64,000 nt of DNA from Microvelia longipes (GCA_018340805.1 JACMZG010001914.1:3167369-3231368); one strand, 5' to 3'; positions 1 to 12,905 are shown, counted from the first letter of the stretch. Notes: generated by a model not told the origin, from the letters alone. Numbers and translations: made by a program.

Positions 1-899
1 ATGTTATGTTTTCCCTCTATGCTTTAAAATTAGGTACTGATAAACATATACAGGGAGCCGCCTCCGTGGTCAATTCGAAGTTCATAAGTTTTGTCATCGT
101 GTTTAAGTTAAATTCATCCTGTTCATTAAAAGTAAATTTGTTATTTTGAATAAATTTTGAGTTACTAGTAGCTGTAGTTCAAGTGCGTTATAATTTATCA
201 CAACATTGCTTAAAGAATCCATTAAGTTTAGAAAGAATGGCGAGGTACAAAACCCGATTTTTAGCGAATTTTAATTAGGAAATGACGCTAATAAGGTTTT
301 AATATTTTAAATTGTAACAATAGAAAATTAATTTCCTTAAGAAGGTAAAACTGTTCCGGTTCAACAGCTTTGCCGAGGAAAATAAAGTTACCGAATAGCA
401 TTGCAGTTAATCTGATCAAATAATAATTGTTATTTGAATAATAATACAGTTCTATAATAATATTTTTTGGCGATAAATTATTCAAAAACAATTACATTTG
501 TCTTTTAGAAATAGAGGTGAAAATATTTACATTGATACGATATATTTACACTGTGTTTAAAAGGATAAAATGTATTTAATTAAGGACGTTTATTTGGAGC
601 CATTTGTCTGTACTGGACATATCTGGAATCGTTATGATATTAAGTGTCTATTTTATTCCCCTTGGGGCAACTTTGGGGTAAACTAGATGTGGCAAACGTC
701 GAGAGCATTCAGTTTCTGTAATAGTCTATTTATGTTGGGACTTTTAGTGCTTTATAATATTATAAATGTTTTAAAGCACAAGATAGACTAAAATCAGTGA
801 AGTCTTTCTGAATTTTCTTTGACAAAATAAGCTAATTAGTTTTGGGTTGTGATAAGGGAAATGGAGTTTTTTTTAAGGACAGGACTCACTGATCAAGTA

Positions 900-900
<1 letters not shown>
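1..900. other. AT-rich stretch, no gene seen
   Basis: No coding region, RNA gene or clear repeat end recognised. Short open frames here are AT-rich and lack splice-supported protein features. Confidence 0.5.

Positions 901-902
<2 letters not shown>

Positions 903-964
<62 letters not shown>
903..964. repeat. (TA)n microsatellite
   Basis: Near-perfect TA array following ctgatcaagtatga. The same lead-in (ctgatcaagaat) precedes the TA arrays at 4760 and 8940, so the array belongs to a dispersed repeat family. Confidence 0.95.
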
Positions 965-965
<1 letters not shown>

Positions 966-973
966 TATATATA

Positions 974-1296
974 CCTAGAGATATATTATTAAAGGGGGCA
1001 TAGCCGATCTCAATACATTGGAAGGCCTGAAACATTATTTGGGGTCTGAGGGGCTCTGTGTAACCTCATTGAAACCTCCACTTAGAGTAAATTAAGGATA
1101 TAATAAATCAATTTCTATCGGCTACCCGTACTTTTTTGTGTTTTGATTTGTATTTTAAACGTTCTACTACAATAGATATTGGTTTTTTGTATTTTTGATC
1201 AGTTTATTTGATTATATTGAACGTCGAAGGTGGAAAGGTTACTTTTTTAAAGATTTAAAATTTAACATGTAGGACTTCTCTAGTAATAATATTTAT
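974..1296 (+). mobile_element. hAT-like MITE, decayed copy
   Basis: About 320 bp, same family as the better copies at 19302 and 57193: ctagagatatatt at the left end, internal ggggctctgtgtaacctcat and a tgttttgatttgtatttt block, and right end ttctctagtaat. No ORF. Ends are too diverged to read a target-site duplication. Confidence 0.75.
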
Positions 1297-1297
1297 A

Positions 1298-1313
1298 TTA
1301 TATATATATAATA

Positions 1314-1349
<36 letters not shown>

Positions 1350-1360
1350 TATATGTATAT

Positions 1361-1416
<56 letters not shown>
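1298..1416. repeat. Compound (TA)n / (TATG)n microsatellite
   Basis: TA arrays flank about eight ATGT units. The apparent ORF over it is only repeat translation. Confidence 0.95.
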
Positions 1417-1420
<4 letters not shown>

Positions 1421-2349
1421 TAAATCGAACCAAAACGAAAGACGGCATATGGCGAGACGCTGGGGGAATAATGTTTAATGAAATAGAAAGAAGAATAGAA
1501 AGTTGCCTTCCTTGCCGTAATAGTTTAGTTTAAATTGATCGAAGAGCAATTTTTCCTGATATTTTCTTTTTTTGTTTTATATTTATCTTATGCCTTTTCC
1601 ATTAGCTTTTCCTCAGATAAAGCAATACAGGAGCAAGGAAAGGGTCGTTGAGAATAGAGCAAACAGAACAAGCTCTTCCATGTACTTGAATTCTATTTTA
1701 AGCCCTAAGAGACTTGTAAAATAGAATTACCTTAAACTCAGGATGTAGTTTTTATATAACATTGCTTTTATTGTTCCTTGTAGACTATGGGATAATATTA
1801 TACAATTATTTTGGATTATATATTCATTGAATGAAATATTAATATTATATTTATCTTAAATATTAAGTTTGTACAACAATGATAATTCCTATAATGATTT
1901 ACGAGTCTATATACCGGATTCAGCGGGGAGTCCAGGGGCGTAGCCAGGTTTGGGGGGCACCTCCTACCCAATATTGCAAATAAATTTTATTTGCAAAGAA
2001 TAAATGATTATAGTATGAAGAAATATATAAACTATTTTTCTAATACAGATGGGTTTGCAACTCTATGGGGCTATAAAATTAATGACTTCATGTTCCAAGC
2101 CTATGATGAGGTAGGAAGACACCCACAGGCTCCTATACTACAAGTGAAATTTTATTAACAATTAACTAAGTTGTTTAGAAGACAGAAGTGAAGGGATATA
2201 GTGAGGAGGACTGCTTAGTTTACCTTTTTGATATAAAATATGTGTCTTTGACTAATTCATTTGAATATTAGATTATATCGTGTCAGAATGCCACTTATAT
2301 ACACTAGTAATATGACAAAATGATAAAGCACAACAACTATGAGGTGGCG

Positions 2350-2445
2350 AAGCAGCCACACGGAGGGGCAGGGGCCGGCCCCCAAGCCGACATTAGGTCA
2401 CAAAGCAGCCACACGGAGGGGCGGGGGCCGGCCCCAGTGCCAACA
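2350..2445 (+). repeat. GC-rich tandem duplication with GGGGCCGGCCCC palindromes
   Basis: Two copies, about 57 bp apart, of agcagccacacggagggg followed by the 12-bp palindrome GGGGCCGGCCCC. Strikingly GC-rich for this window. The short open frame over it is probably incidental. Confidence 0.8.
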
Positions 2446-2499
2446 CCGCGTAGTGGTCAAGAGGTAGATAGCCTCTTGTTATCTTATATACCTTCTATA

Positions 2500-4170
2500 A
2501 TATAACATTTTTAAAATTTTTTATGTCATCGTAATCTGAAAAATATTATTTTCCGAGTAGCACTAGAATACTCAAGATATAATGTCTGATTCGTTTTGGA
2601 AAATTGCAACTTTCTAGCATAAACACAGCAGGAGATATGCGTGACGCAGACAGAAAGCCACACAGACATGTACTAAATAGACAGACAGCATAATGCAAAC
2701 CAATCAGAACGTAATGAAAATGCCTCAAACGGATTATTGTGATACAATCTTAGTTTCGAATTTTTTAGGTGAACACAACATTTTTCCTTATTTTTAACTT
2801 TTTACTTTAGGCGAGGAAAACTAAACAATTTAAAAAAAGGTACATCCGAAATATATATTATTTTCAAAAGAGAAATAAATGCACAGTTTTCAAGTGATTG
2901 ACTGTAAAAGAATCAGTTGTAACCAACTAAACCTTTGTATGGGTTTTTTACAACTCTAAAACAGTGATTTAAGTTTATAGTAACTAACAGGTAATAATAA
3001 TTTATTTTTGAGTGAAACGATAGAAACAAAAGGATGTTTCTTAGAACCAAAGCACGAATCATAGGTTCAAAGCCTCATTCTTTGACCAATTACGCCAAAG
3101 GGGAACAAATCACAGGGAATCTTAATTTTTTCCTACCTAAGTTTATTTGCTTTCTATTTTATAAGAACTGAGGTACTCGTTCATTTTACTCTCAACATAA
3201 TATAAGGGAAAATAATTTTTTTCACCAATCTAATGGAAAAAGAAATTAATTAATAATTCAATTCTTATTAAAGCATAACCAGTTTCTAAAAATAATTGTT
3301 ATTGAAATTCAAATAGTATAATTACATGTTGTATTGAGCAATGCAGTGTAATATTTCGAATTTCGATTCGAAATAAATATTTCGATAGCATCAATAGAGA
3401 CAAGACAATAACAGGCGTCTGATATTGTAAAACTTTTGGATTTCGTACAATTTCGCTATATTCTAAACATTTCCTTATTTCAACAACATTTCGCAGGACT
3501 TCCATAAAAGTCTATGTCCCTGAAGCAAAATATTATTTCTAAAACCGCAAATTTATTCTATTCAGTCTATTTTTAAAGCATCACAAAAGAATAATTTAAG
3601 ACTATAAAGAAAGAGCTATAAGCAACAATTGAGTCTCAGAGCAATACTTAGCTCAATCACAATATCAGAGTTAAATATTTGTCAAATAAATTCACTTAAA
3701 ATAAGCTTTGAGACAAATGTAATGAATTAGCTAAAAGAACAAATTCAATTTTAGTTAAGGATCAATCAAAATTTGTATTATAGCAGAATAACATGTAATA
3801 ATACGGAGTAACATAGAAAACTTTAAGGTGCCTAGTTTTGCTAATATGGAGCTTTTAAATTTATAATAATTTATTCAGGGGGTTAGCCTTCATTTACTCA
3901 CAGCAGTGCCTACTTACAGACTATAAGTCTTCCCCCACCTCTCTACCTCACGTCACCTCACCCCCACTCCACCTTTTCCTCCACTCTACCTACTACCTAC
4001 TGGTAACACTGCGTAACGTAATGTGATTAATGACTACAGCAACACATTAGCCTTTTGATGCTCCTTTTAGACGTAATTATAGAAAAACTGCGTTTATCAT
4101 TACTCAGTAGTACCTTTTAGGCTTTAAATTCAATCATTGACTTGTAAAGAGATTTATAGACGAAATATTA
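2500..4170. other. Intergenic AT-rich DNA, nothing recognised
   Basis: Only scattered short open frames. A B-box-like string (aggttcaaagcct, 3062) has no convincing A box near it. Confidence 0.45.
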
Positions 4171-4179
4171 CAAACTCTG

Positions 4180-4765
4180 AATAATTTGGCCAACGCTGAC
4201 TGACTTTTTTTTGGACATATGATTTTCAAAGAGTTAACATTTTACTGTTGCATTCAATTTAAAAATTAACCTTAGAAAGAAAGAAATAAATAGAGCGAAA
4301 ATGTACTACGGGTACTTTGGGTAACATTTCCTCACTTTCGCTGTAGTGAGAATTAGCTACGCTGATCCTTGAAATTAGAAATGGAATGGCTATGGTGACT
4401 AGTTAAAGAAAGGTGTCAAGCTGTAGACGAAAAAAAAAGTTATACTCTGACCCACGGACTTGCAACCAAGCCTTAATTTAACGGAGGGTTAAAAAGGATC
4501 CTTTAGCGCGGCCACAAACGCTCCCCTCGCCAGTGTCTACAGTAAAAGTTAGAAGATCTAAGATGGCAGGTGAGAGAAGATCATATGAGATATTATGATA
4601 CCAATCTAGTTGAATAAGGCAGATGTGGGATGAAAAAATCAGTAGATGAAAGTAGAACTAATCGGCTGCTGACGATAGCGGATAGGACGTAGACACATAA
4701 AAAATTAAGGATTAAAGATAACAAAAGGATGGAAAAGGGGGGTCTCTCTGATCAAGAATATATGT

Positions 4766-4818
<53 letters not shown>

Positions 4819-5210
4819 TATCCCCCACTCTCCTGCTCTATGACCCAAATTTCATAAGCTTATTTTTTCTTTGGAAATTCACTAGAAAAAGTATATTTCG
4901 TTAAAAGGGGGGGAAAAAAGGGTACGGGGTACCTCGGATCTTTTCCTCATCACATCGGATTCAACCCTGAAACTCATTTTTTTTACGGTGAAAATACCAT
5001 ACGAACAGTTTGGGGTTGAACTTCCTGCCAAACCCTGCATATAAACGAAGTATTTGTTTCGGAAATTTCGTGCAAACACAATACTTTCTTAATTTTACAT
5101 ACGGTATAAAAAGTGAAAATAAAAAGTAAATGAATATTATTTGTTACATAGAAAGCCAAGATCAAAAGATAGAGTGCGATAATGTGTGGTAACAGTTGTT
5201 ACACCTTTCA
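4180..5210 (+). repeat. 1-kb segmental duplication, copy 1
   Basis: Runs from aataatttggccaac to the ttgttacacctttca block and is almost identical to 8373-9396, with small indels and a different internal TA length. No ORF of note. Both copies abut fragments of one LINE (5225 onward here, up to 8362 before copy 2). Confidence 0.92.
4759..4820. repeat. (TA)n microsatellite
   Basis: TA array inside segmental duplication copy 1, followed by cccccactctcctgctctat, a flank shared with other arrays. Confidence 0.95.
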
Positions 5211-5224
5211 CAGTTTTTTTTTTT

Positions 5225-5745
5225 TGTTACATTTTTTGATTTTAATGTTCCTTCGATTGATTGTCGTCTCTTACTTATCATGGACTTCCCAATAAACGTC
5301 TGAGAGCCGAAATTATAATTGATTTCATCTCTAGTTTTGGACTTGATCAACATAATTATGTAGCAAATTCTCACGGTGGTTTACTGGACTTAATTTTCTG
5401 CAAATCTTCTTCTCTTGATGTTAAAAGAAGCTCGTTTCCTTTTGTTCCTGAGGACTCATATCACCCTACGTTGGACATAAGCCTCAACTTGACTCGTCCT
5501 CACGAGACAACTCAGCAAACTGAGTTCAGGAATTACTCAGCTGGAGATTACGTTTCACTCTACAATGCTATTGCTTCTATTGACTTCTCTTCTATCTACA
5601 GTTCTATGGATGTTGACTACTGCGTTCAGTACATCACTGATCAAATTAATAATGCTATTAATCAACATGTACCTATAGTAAAATCTAAAAAGTCTAAATT
5701 TCCTCCTTGGTTTTCTGCTAAACTTCGATACTACATTAATATGAA
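5225..5745 (+). pseudogene. APE-type LINE endonuclease relic (5' part of split element)
   Basis: Encodes the C-terminal half of an apurinic-type endonuclease: FDFNVPSID (GDFN-like motif) in one frame, then after a frameshift the long frame with NSHGGLLDLIFC and VPEDSYHPTLDI, the Asp-His end of the nuclease fold, and a linker ending KFPPWFSAKLRYYIN. This is typical of Jockey/CR1-like non-LTR retrotransposons. Coding stops where a GC-rich hairpin element begins at about 5746; the same LINE resumes near 7735 on the same strand. Confidence 0.8.
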
Positions 5746-6005
5746 ATACGGGCCTTCGGCCCGTAGCCGCTACGCGGCCTTGGCGCTTCGCGCCTCGTCC
5801 GCTCCGCGGCGTCGGCCCACCGGGCCGCTTCGCGGCCCGGGGCCTCCCTGTGGCCGCTTCGCGGCCACATTGTTGTTGTTTTTTATGATGTGTTGTTTCA
5901 TTATTGTTCTTGTTACATGGCATTTTGCCATGTACCTAGCGAATTTTCACAGCCTCTCCACACAGGCCCGCTTCGCGGGCCTGAGAGGCTGTCTCACAAA
6001 TTTGA
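5746..6005 (+). mobile_element. GC-rich hairpin-array element
   Basis: A string of short perfect palindromes with three-base loops: CGGGCC-ttc-GGCCCG, GCCGC-tac-GCGGC, GGCGC-ttc-GCGCC, CCGGGCCGC-ttc-GCGGCCCGG, GTGGCCGC-ttc-GCGGCCAC, ACATGGCA-ttt-TGCCATGT and CAGGCCCGC-ttc-GCGGGCCTG nested in CAGCCTCTC/GAGAGGCTG. It is followed by agcgaattttcac. The tail (acattgttgttg ... agcgaatttt) recurs at 10110-10187, so this is a dispersed element. The open frame across it is a read-through from the LINE. Confidence 0.75.
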
Positions 6006-6269
6006 TTTTACTAATTAAGATTTTATTAATACTTTATTATTAATAGTATGCTATAATATTAAAACTAACAACATTATAAACAAAAATATATTCATGATTT
6101 ATGTTTTTAAATAAAAATACCGTTTCCGTCACTTAGGATCATAGATAAACAATATTAACATAGATGGCTCACTCAAAGATTTAAAAAAAAATAGTTGATG
6201 GGATGCAGGAGGCTCAAGTAGTTCAGTCTAGTGGTGACAGCGTGAAACTGTCACATATTTTTATTTCTG

Positions 6270-6545
6270 ACATTTTATTTATTTATTTTTATTCAACCAA
6301 ACAACGAGCTGTTGAGGGTAATCAAGTCTTTCCATCCGCTTTTCAGCGCTAGAATCATGAGGAAGTCGATGGATGAGTGATCCCAAGAAAGCTCTATAAG
6401 AATTTCGTATAAATTGGTAAAAAGTGAAAAAATTAATTTCTCACTCTTACTTCACCCATTCTGTCGTCCCCCCTTGGATTTGAACCTCTAATGTCAGAGT
6501 TTCAATTTTTGTTTGTTTCCTTTACTTATCCGTTTGCGCCAACCC
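6270..6545 (-). mobile_element. tRNA-derived SINE
   Basis: On the minus strand an A box TGGCGCAAACGG (about 6536-6525) is followed about 45 bases later by a B box GGTTCAAATCC (6484-6474), the Pol III promoter pair of tRNA genes. The body runs to an aaaataaataaataaa tail near 6275. No cloverleaf is intact, so it is a SINE rather than a tRNA gene. Confidence 0.65.
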
Positions 6546-7329
6546 GAGATGTTATACTCAGATAGCAAATTTAAATGTTAAGTCTAAAAAACTAAAAATG
6601 AATTATTGTTATTTTTTAAGAAAACGATGGTGCTGCTTAGCGTGATGATGCCCCAAGTTTTATTAAACAAAAATACATCGCGAATACTACAGCATATCAT
6701 AGATTTTGTTTACTTTTATTTTATTTTACTAAACGATTGGCAACTGTTTGTTTTTAAAAAAAATACTACAGCACAATCTAGTAGAGAATAGAGCAAATAT
6801 ATTTTTACTACTAGCGCTATTCAAGACTCTAGTGATGAGGCCCCCAACTTAAATCATAAACACAACTTGTCAATTGAGTGTTCTACTACACTCGGGAGTG
6901 AACCATCTATCTTAGGATTGTCTGATTGAGCTGAAACCGGTCGCAATCGTTTTAGAATGACTTCGACCATATAAAGACTTCTTCGAGGTTCTTCCGCTTT
7001 ACGGGCCTGCTTTGCTCGGCGTGGTTTAGTGGAAGCCATTTTTGTCCTGTCTCTCTGGGACAGCAGGCTTACCAGGATGGAGCAAGAGGTAGAGGCCCCT
7101 CTTTTATACTATATCCCCAACCTCTAACACTACTGAACCCAAGATATATCGTACGATTCTTTGACCTAGACGTATACATATATACAAGATTATATATATA
7201 TGTATACCATTTGGCGCCATTTTGTGATGGTTCGATTGAGCTGAAATTGGTCTTAATCGATTCAGCTAGCCGTCTACCTAAACACGAAATACCTTGTTTT
7301 AAAGCCATTTCAAGTTTCAAAAAATTTTT

Positions 7330-7560
7330 TTTTTTCATGACGTCATAACTTTGGTTGATGACGTCATAATGTTTTTATAAACAATAGGCCTCGTAACCTC
7401 CACAACATCTCGCGATTTGCAAAGTTTCGTTTCAATTTGACAACGCCTTCGAGAGTTATCGTTCGCCATCGAAAGGGTAGAACTCTTACATACATATATA
7501 TATATATATACATATATTATATATATATATATATATTATTACATATATATATAAACTTTT
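7330..7560 (+). repeat. gacgtcat repeat with (TA)n tail, copy 1
   Basis: tgacgtcataatg, aacaataggcctcg, a gagttatcgttcgccatcga block, then a TA array (7492-7553). The same order appears at 10310-10560, 20690-20960 and 24180-24420, always on the + strand and always ending in TA repeats. Confidence 0.75.
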
Positions 7561-7734
7561 TTCGGGCATATATTTTTGTTATCAGGAAGCCAATAGGAAC
7601 CGATTCCACTCACTCCCACCCTCAACTTCCGTCATCCGAACAACCTCATAAGCGTCATTTTCATAATGAAAATTCGCTAAAATGTATACTGTCGTAAATA
7701 CAGCGTACTGGTCGCAGATTTATAATAATTTGCA

Positions 7735-8362
7735 TTCAATTTATCGAAGTTTATCAAAAACCAACTCATTCTTGATGACAAAGCTCAAAAAATTAGAGTA
7801 GACTCTTTTCTTAAAGATGATCCTAGTCGTTTTTGGCAACATGTACAAACTTTGCGTAATAATAATGTTGAAAATGTAAATATAGTTCATAATGATGCTA
7901 ATGTTACCGATCCCTCAGATCAAGCTAATTTATTTGCTGATAGTTTTCCAGACTGTGTTTGTTCAAAGTTCTATTTATGTTGCTCCCGTGTGTCCTCTTC
8001 CTATCCTCAATCCTGACGAGTGTATCAGTGTCGATTCTGTCACCAATGAGCAGGTTTTAGAAGCTATCAATACGCTGAATGGGTCACGTACATCAGGTAC
8101 GGATGGAATAGCTAGTTTCATCGTTAAAGGTGCTGCTCCAGTTCTTGCTCCAGTTTTAACTATTATTTTCAATAAAAGTCTTTCCTGTATGACCTTTCCT
8201 TCTCTGTGGAAGTCCTCTGTAGTTGTGCCTGTTTTTAAGTCTGGTGACCGAGCTAGTTTGTCTAATTATCGTCCTATATCCCTTGTAATGTTTTTAGTAA
8301 AGTGTTCGAACGTGTTGTGCAGTATTATTTTCTCCTTTAGTGTATCCTCTCCTAGATCCTAA
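7735..8362 (+). pseudogene. LINE reverse transcriptase relic (3' part of split element)
   Basis: Continues the LINE interrupted at 5746. An early frame gives FLKDDPSRFWQHVQ (linker); a shifted frame gives NGSRTSGTDGIASFIVKGA, FPSLWKSSVVVPVFKSGD and SLSNYRPISL, i.e. reverse transcriptase fingers motifs 0-2. The catalytic FADD region is absent: coding ends at 8362 next to segmental duplication copy 2. At least one frameshift. Jockey/CR1-like. Confidence 0.85.
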
Positions 8363-8372
8363 TAATAATTTG

Positions 8373-8943
8373 GCCAAAGATGACTAGCTTTTTTTTGGAA
8401 ATATGATTTTCAAGAAGTTAACATTTTACTGTTGCATTCAATTTAAAAATTAACCTTAGAAAGAAAGAAATAAATAGAGCGAAAATGTACTACGGGTACT
8501 TTGGGTAACATTTCCTCACTTTCGCTGTAGTGAGAATTAGCTACGCTGATCCTTGAAATTAGAAATGGAATGGCTATGGTGACTAGTTAAAGAAAGGTGT
8601 CAAGCTGTAGACGAAAAAAAAAGTTATACTCTGACCCACGGACTTGCAACCAACTTAATTTAACGGAGGGTTAAAAAGGATCCTTTAGCGCGGCCACAAA
8701 CGCTCCCCTCGCCAGTGTCTACAGTAAAAGTTAGAAGATCTAAGATGGCAGGTGAGAGAAGATCATATGAGATATTATGATACCAATCTAGTTGAATAAG
8801 GCAGATGTGGGATGAAAAAATCAGTAGATGAAAGTAGAACTAATCGGCTGCTGACGATAGCGGATAGGACGTAGACACATAAAAAATTAAGGATTAAAGA
8901 TAACAAAAGGATGGAAAAGGGGGTCTCTCTGATCAAGAATAAT

Positions 8944-9005
<62 letters not shown>

Positions 9006-9396
9006 TCCCCCACTCTCCTGCTCTATGACCCAAATCTCATAAGCTTATTTTTTCTTTGGAAATTCACTAGAAAAAGTATATTTCCTTAAAAGGGGGGAAA
9101 AAAAGGGTACGGGGGTACCTCGGATCTTTTCCTCATCACATCGGATTCAACCCTGAAACTCATTTTTTACGGTGAAAATACCATACGAACAGTTTGGGGT
9201 TGAACTTCCTGCCAAACCCTGCATATAAACGAAGTATTTGTTTCGGAAATTTCGTGCAAACACAATACTTTCTTAATTTTACATACGGTATAAAAAGTGA
9301 AAATAAAAAGTAAATGAATATTATTTGTTACATAGAAAGCCAAGATAAAAAGATAGAGTGCGATAATGTGTGGTAACAGTTGTTACACCTTTCAAT
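8373..9396 (+). repeat. 1-kb segmental duplication, copy 2
   Basis: Near-identical to 4180-5210 in the same orientation, starting aataatttggccaaagatg and ending in ttgttacacctttcaa. Internal TA array at 8939-9005. Confidence 0.92.
8939..9005. repeat. (TA)n microsatellite
   Basis: Imperfect TA array inside segmental duplication copy 2. Confidence 0.95.
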
Positions 9397-9854
9397 TCAA
9401 TATATTTTATTATTGAGTTTAGAGTCGGTCAGTTCTTTCAATTCCAAATTGTGTAGTCTGAAGGTTACAATTTTACACTCGACATAACATTGTTTCATTT
9501 TCAAACACCTATTGGTCAACCTGGTATTTAAATAATACTTTATTTTTCTTTTCACTCCTGTCAAGAAATATTAAATAGTTTTTCTTTATTTAGACCAATA
9601 GAAATAGTCGATTTTATGCTTCTATGGCGGCTGTAAACCAATAGAAATGAAATATAAATTGTCAAGAGCTATTAAATAAACTTGTAAACACGGTGTGAGC
9701 TGTCAACCGTAAATTTTACACACTAAATAATATTTGGTTTGCTTTTAGAATCAACAAATTGTACAATTTATTAAAAATTATAAATATATTTTTATATTCA
9801 CGGTGTATTATTTTATTTTTAGGCTCAAATAATTAGTAATACAAACACCTGTAT

Positions 9855-10190
9855 TTTAAGGCTCGCGAAGCGAGTACGAAATAGTCAAGATAAGAGCAGC
9901 GAGCAATATAACACTTAACTAATCTAACGTATCCAAAGTCATTTATTTAAAGACACAAAGATTCATACACTAAGATAAATTTAATACAATAATACTATGT
10001 GGCTCTGGTGCTTTTAGTGAAACGTATTAGAAAAACAAGTGGCCAAGAGTTTGGCCACTTGGGCACTCTGCGGCCTCGGCGTCAGAGCTGAGGGCCGTCA
10101 CGCGGTCACATAGTTGTTGTACTTTATCATTTCGTTATATTACTGGTTTATACAGTTGGCATACTGCTACGATATAAGCGAATTTTCAAA
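9855..10190 (+). mobile_element. Hairpin-array element, second copy of the 5.8-kb type
   Basis: CTCGC-gaa-GCGAG near 9862, CAAGTGGCCA/TGGCCACTTG near 10040, further GC-rich palindromes, then acatagttgttgt ... atataagcgaattttc, matching the tail of the element at 5746-6005. No coding capacity. Confidence 0.6.
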
Positions 10191-10309
10191 CGTATTAGTC
10201 AAAAACGAGATTTGTTTACATTATGTCAATCAATGACATTTTGTTTAACATATATATGTCAATCAGATAATAAAATAAAACTTCGTATTTTTGTTAACCA
10301 TACATAGTA

Positions 10310-10466
10310 GTATATGTGACGTCACACATATCTCATAAACAATATGGTTCGGGACATTAACAAGGTTAATTTTAGTACTATGTTGAATTTCGATCCGAGG
10401 AAGCGTTCGAAAGTTATCGTGTTCCATAGAAATTTCTAAAAACAGAAAAATCCTTTACATACATAC

Positions 10467-10558
<92 letters not shown>

Positions 10559-10560
10559 GG
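10310..10560 (+). repeat. gacgtcac repeat with (TA)n tail, copy 2
   Basis: tgacgtcacacat, aacaatatggttcggg, tttcgatccgaggaagcg, then a long TA array at 10470-10555. Confidence 0.8.
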
Positions 10561-10599
10561 AGCCCCCCCCTCACACAAGATCTACCCTCCCCTCACTTC

Positions 10600-12200
10600 C
10601 CTTTCCATGACCTAAATCTCATAAGCTCATTTTTTCTTTGAATATTTGCTAAAATTTAGCTCGCAAAAGAAGAAAAGGATAGCTTACGCTAACATTATTT
10701 TATATTTTAAAAATGCTGAGAAAAGTATTGTCGGTTAAATATACCTACAGAATCTAATGAGGTAAGGAAAAATTTAGAGGTACCCTGCACCTGATTTTTA
10801 TATCTACGTGAGTTCCTGATAATAAAAATCACTGGTAAAGCAATCTTCGCACAAGTTTAGCTAAATTAAATTACAAAAATAGGTGCGTTAACTTGGTTAT
10901 CGTGTTGGAAATAAATATATTATTTTTTTTCTTATGAAAGTAGAAAATACGTGCTTTCTCTTATCTTGTTTCCACTAAAACTCTGCTGAAGGATACTCCC
11001 AGTCTCCGAGAAGGATAAAAAAAATTTTTTAGAAAAAAAGGGGATGCGTTTAGCTGGACCAGCAGTGTAGAAAGGGCCCTAGAAGGGGCAACTGAAGAAG
11101 AGATATCAGACTACAGAAAAAGCCTAAGAAAAAAGAGCCTTAAGCCTAAACTATAGACACACAAAGACTAGATATAAAGGAAAAACCTCTGAAACCCTTA
11201 GGGATCTTTAAAAATAGAATTACCCACAAAAAACCCCTACAACTTTTCTTTCTATTACTACAATGAAGTTTATCTTTTAAAGATAAAAATAAAAGTAACC
11301 ATTACAGGTATTGAACCAGTGACCTTTTTAACAGAAGAAATTTCATTTCGAAATATCCTTAGAATACGACTAGAAAACTAATAAGTTTTATGATCATATA
11401 GTAATCCGAATACGTAGGTTCATATAGAGTTCTTTGAATTTCATTTCTGTTCAATACGTAGTAAGTAATGATCTTCTTCCTTTCGTATAATTCGCTGATG
11501 ATGCTTTCACGATAAGTAGGTCACGCAGAATACAATGTAGTCTAGACTGAACAAGATCAAATAGAAATTAATCAAGTTATTAATATTTTCAAACTTTTCG
11601 GTCATATAATAATTTGGTACCTACATTAGCTAGATGATAATGTAATGGTTACATGGGAGAGATTACAACCACGTGTTGAATCATAAAGTAACTATGTTTC
11701 TAGCACACTTTGTATAGTATGGTCTGTGTATTAAATATCTTGTAGCGTAAACCATCTTGGAAACTGAGTCGATGCTAGCTCGATTTGTCATGATAATAAT
11801 TTGGTTCCTCTTTGAACATCAAAACGGCTTTATACACAAAAAACAAAAACTCAGCATGTAATGTTAACGAAAGAGAGATGAGAACCACATGATTAATCAT
11901 TAAAAAACTAGTCTCTAGGACACTTTTTACTAACTCCCTATTATTTACATAATGGTGCGCCAAAGCCATCAGCAGATAATCCAAAATATAATCATGAACC
12001 ATAGCTGGCTGATGGTCCACTAGCTCTTATTTTGAAATAAAGACTCGACTGAAACTCCCGTACGATTGTGTACACATTTTTCAACTTTAATGTTGACTAC
12101 TTTCATCACGTTGCGTAATTTACCTCATCCAAAGTCAGAGAACAGTCATAAGTGACATAGGTAGATTGAACGCATCATCTACCTTACTATAGCTCTTAGA
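10600..12200. other. No gene seen
   Basis: AT-rich DNA with short unsupported open frames. A ctcataagctcattttttct block at 10619 is shared with the flanks of the 4.8, 9.0 and 43.4 kb TA arrays. Confidence 0.4.
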
Positions 12201-12204
12201 GCAA

Positions 12205-12905
12205 TAGTCCAAGAGCCTGACCTGAAAAAAAAATGACTAATTTTGTACCACTATAAACCAATTTTTTTCTGAAAATATACCTTGAATTATAAAGAAAAAA
12301 CAGAGTCTGCCTATCCAGAGTAGACCCCTAATATGATGTCGCAAGCTCGAATTATTTTTATTGCACAAATTTCAGTTTTCTTGAAATTTGAAAAGAGGTT
12401 TCCTGTAGGTCAAAAAAGGTGATAAAATATTCTATATTACGAATATTTAATCATCAAAATCGGATGACTACAAACAAATTTATAGCTCATTCAAAAACAC
12501 CAATAAATGGTTAATTTATGGAGTCAGCGAATTGTTTTGAAAAAATATTGACTTTTTGTGCATTATTTTGGCCATTTAGCAAATGTGAGAACTTTAGTTT
12601 TAATTATAGAACTATAGTTTTAATTTTGACAATAGAAACACTTATTTTATAGAAAATTTTATCAGCTTTAAAAATTATCTCTTCATGATTTGCACACCAC
12701 CTACAGGGAACCACTTATAGCAAGAAATGGAATTTGTGCGATTTTCTAATATTTTGAAGGAACGCATTCATATGAAAGGCTACACTCTGGAAAGGCTACA
12801 CTCTGAAAAGGCAGACAGATGTATATTTTCATAAAAATTTGGTAAAATTAAGTAGTCCAAAATGAGTCACATTTTAACTGGATTTTTGGACTATAAGCAT
12901 ATGCA
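12205..12905. mobile_element. 700-bp foldback repeat, copy 1
   Basis: Ends are inverted: acctgaaaaaaaaatgacta and ttttgtaccac at the left against agtccaaaatgagtcacatt at the right. Shares internal text (cctacagggaaccacttat, tttttgtgcatt) with 43620-44330 and partly with 58130-58290. No ORF. Confidence 0.75.

Noticed and set aside
11497..11525. CTGATGATGC string as another hammerhead
   Set aside because: No GAAA after a stem and no NUH-bearing stem III.
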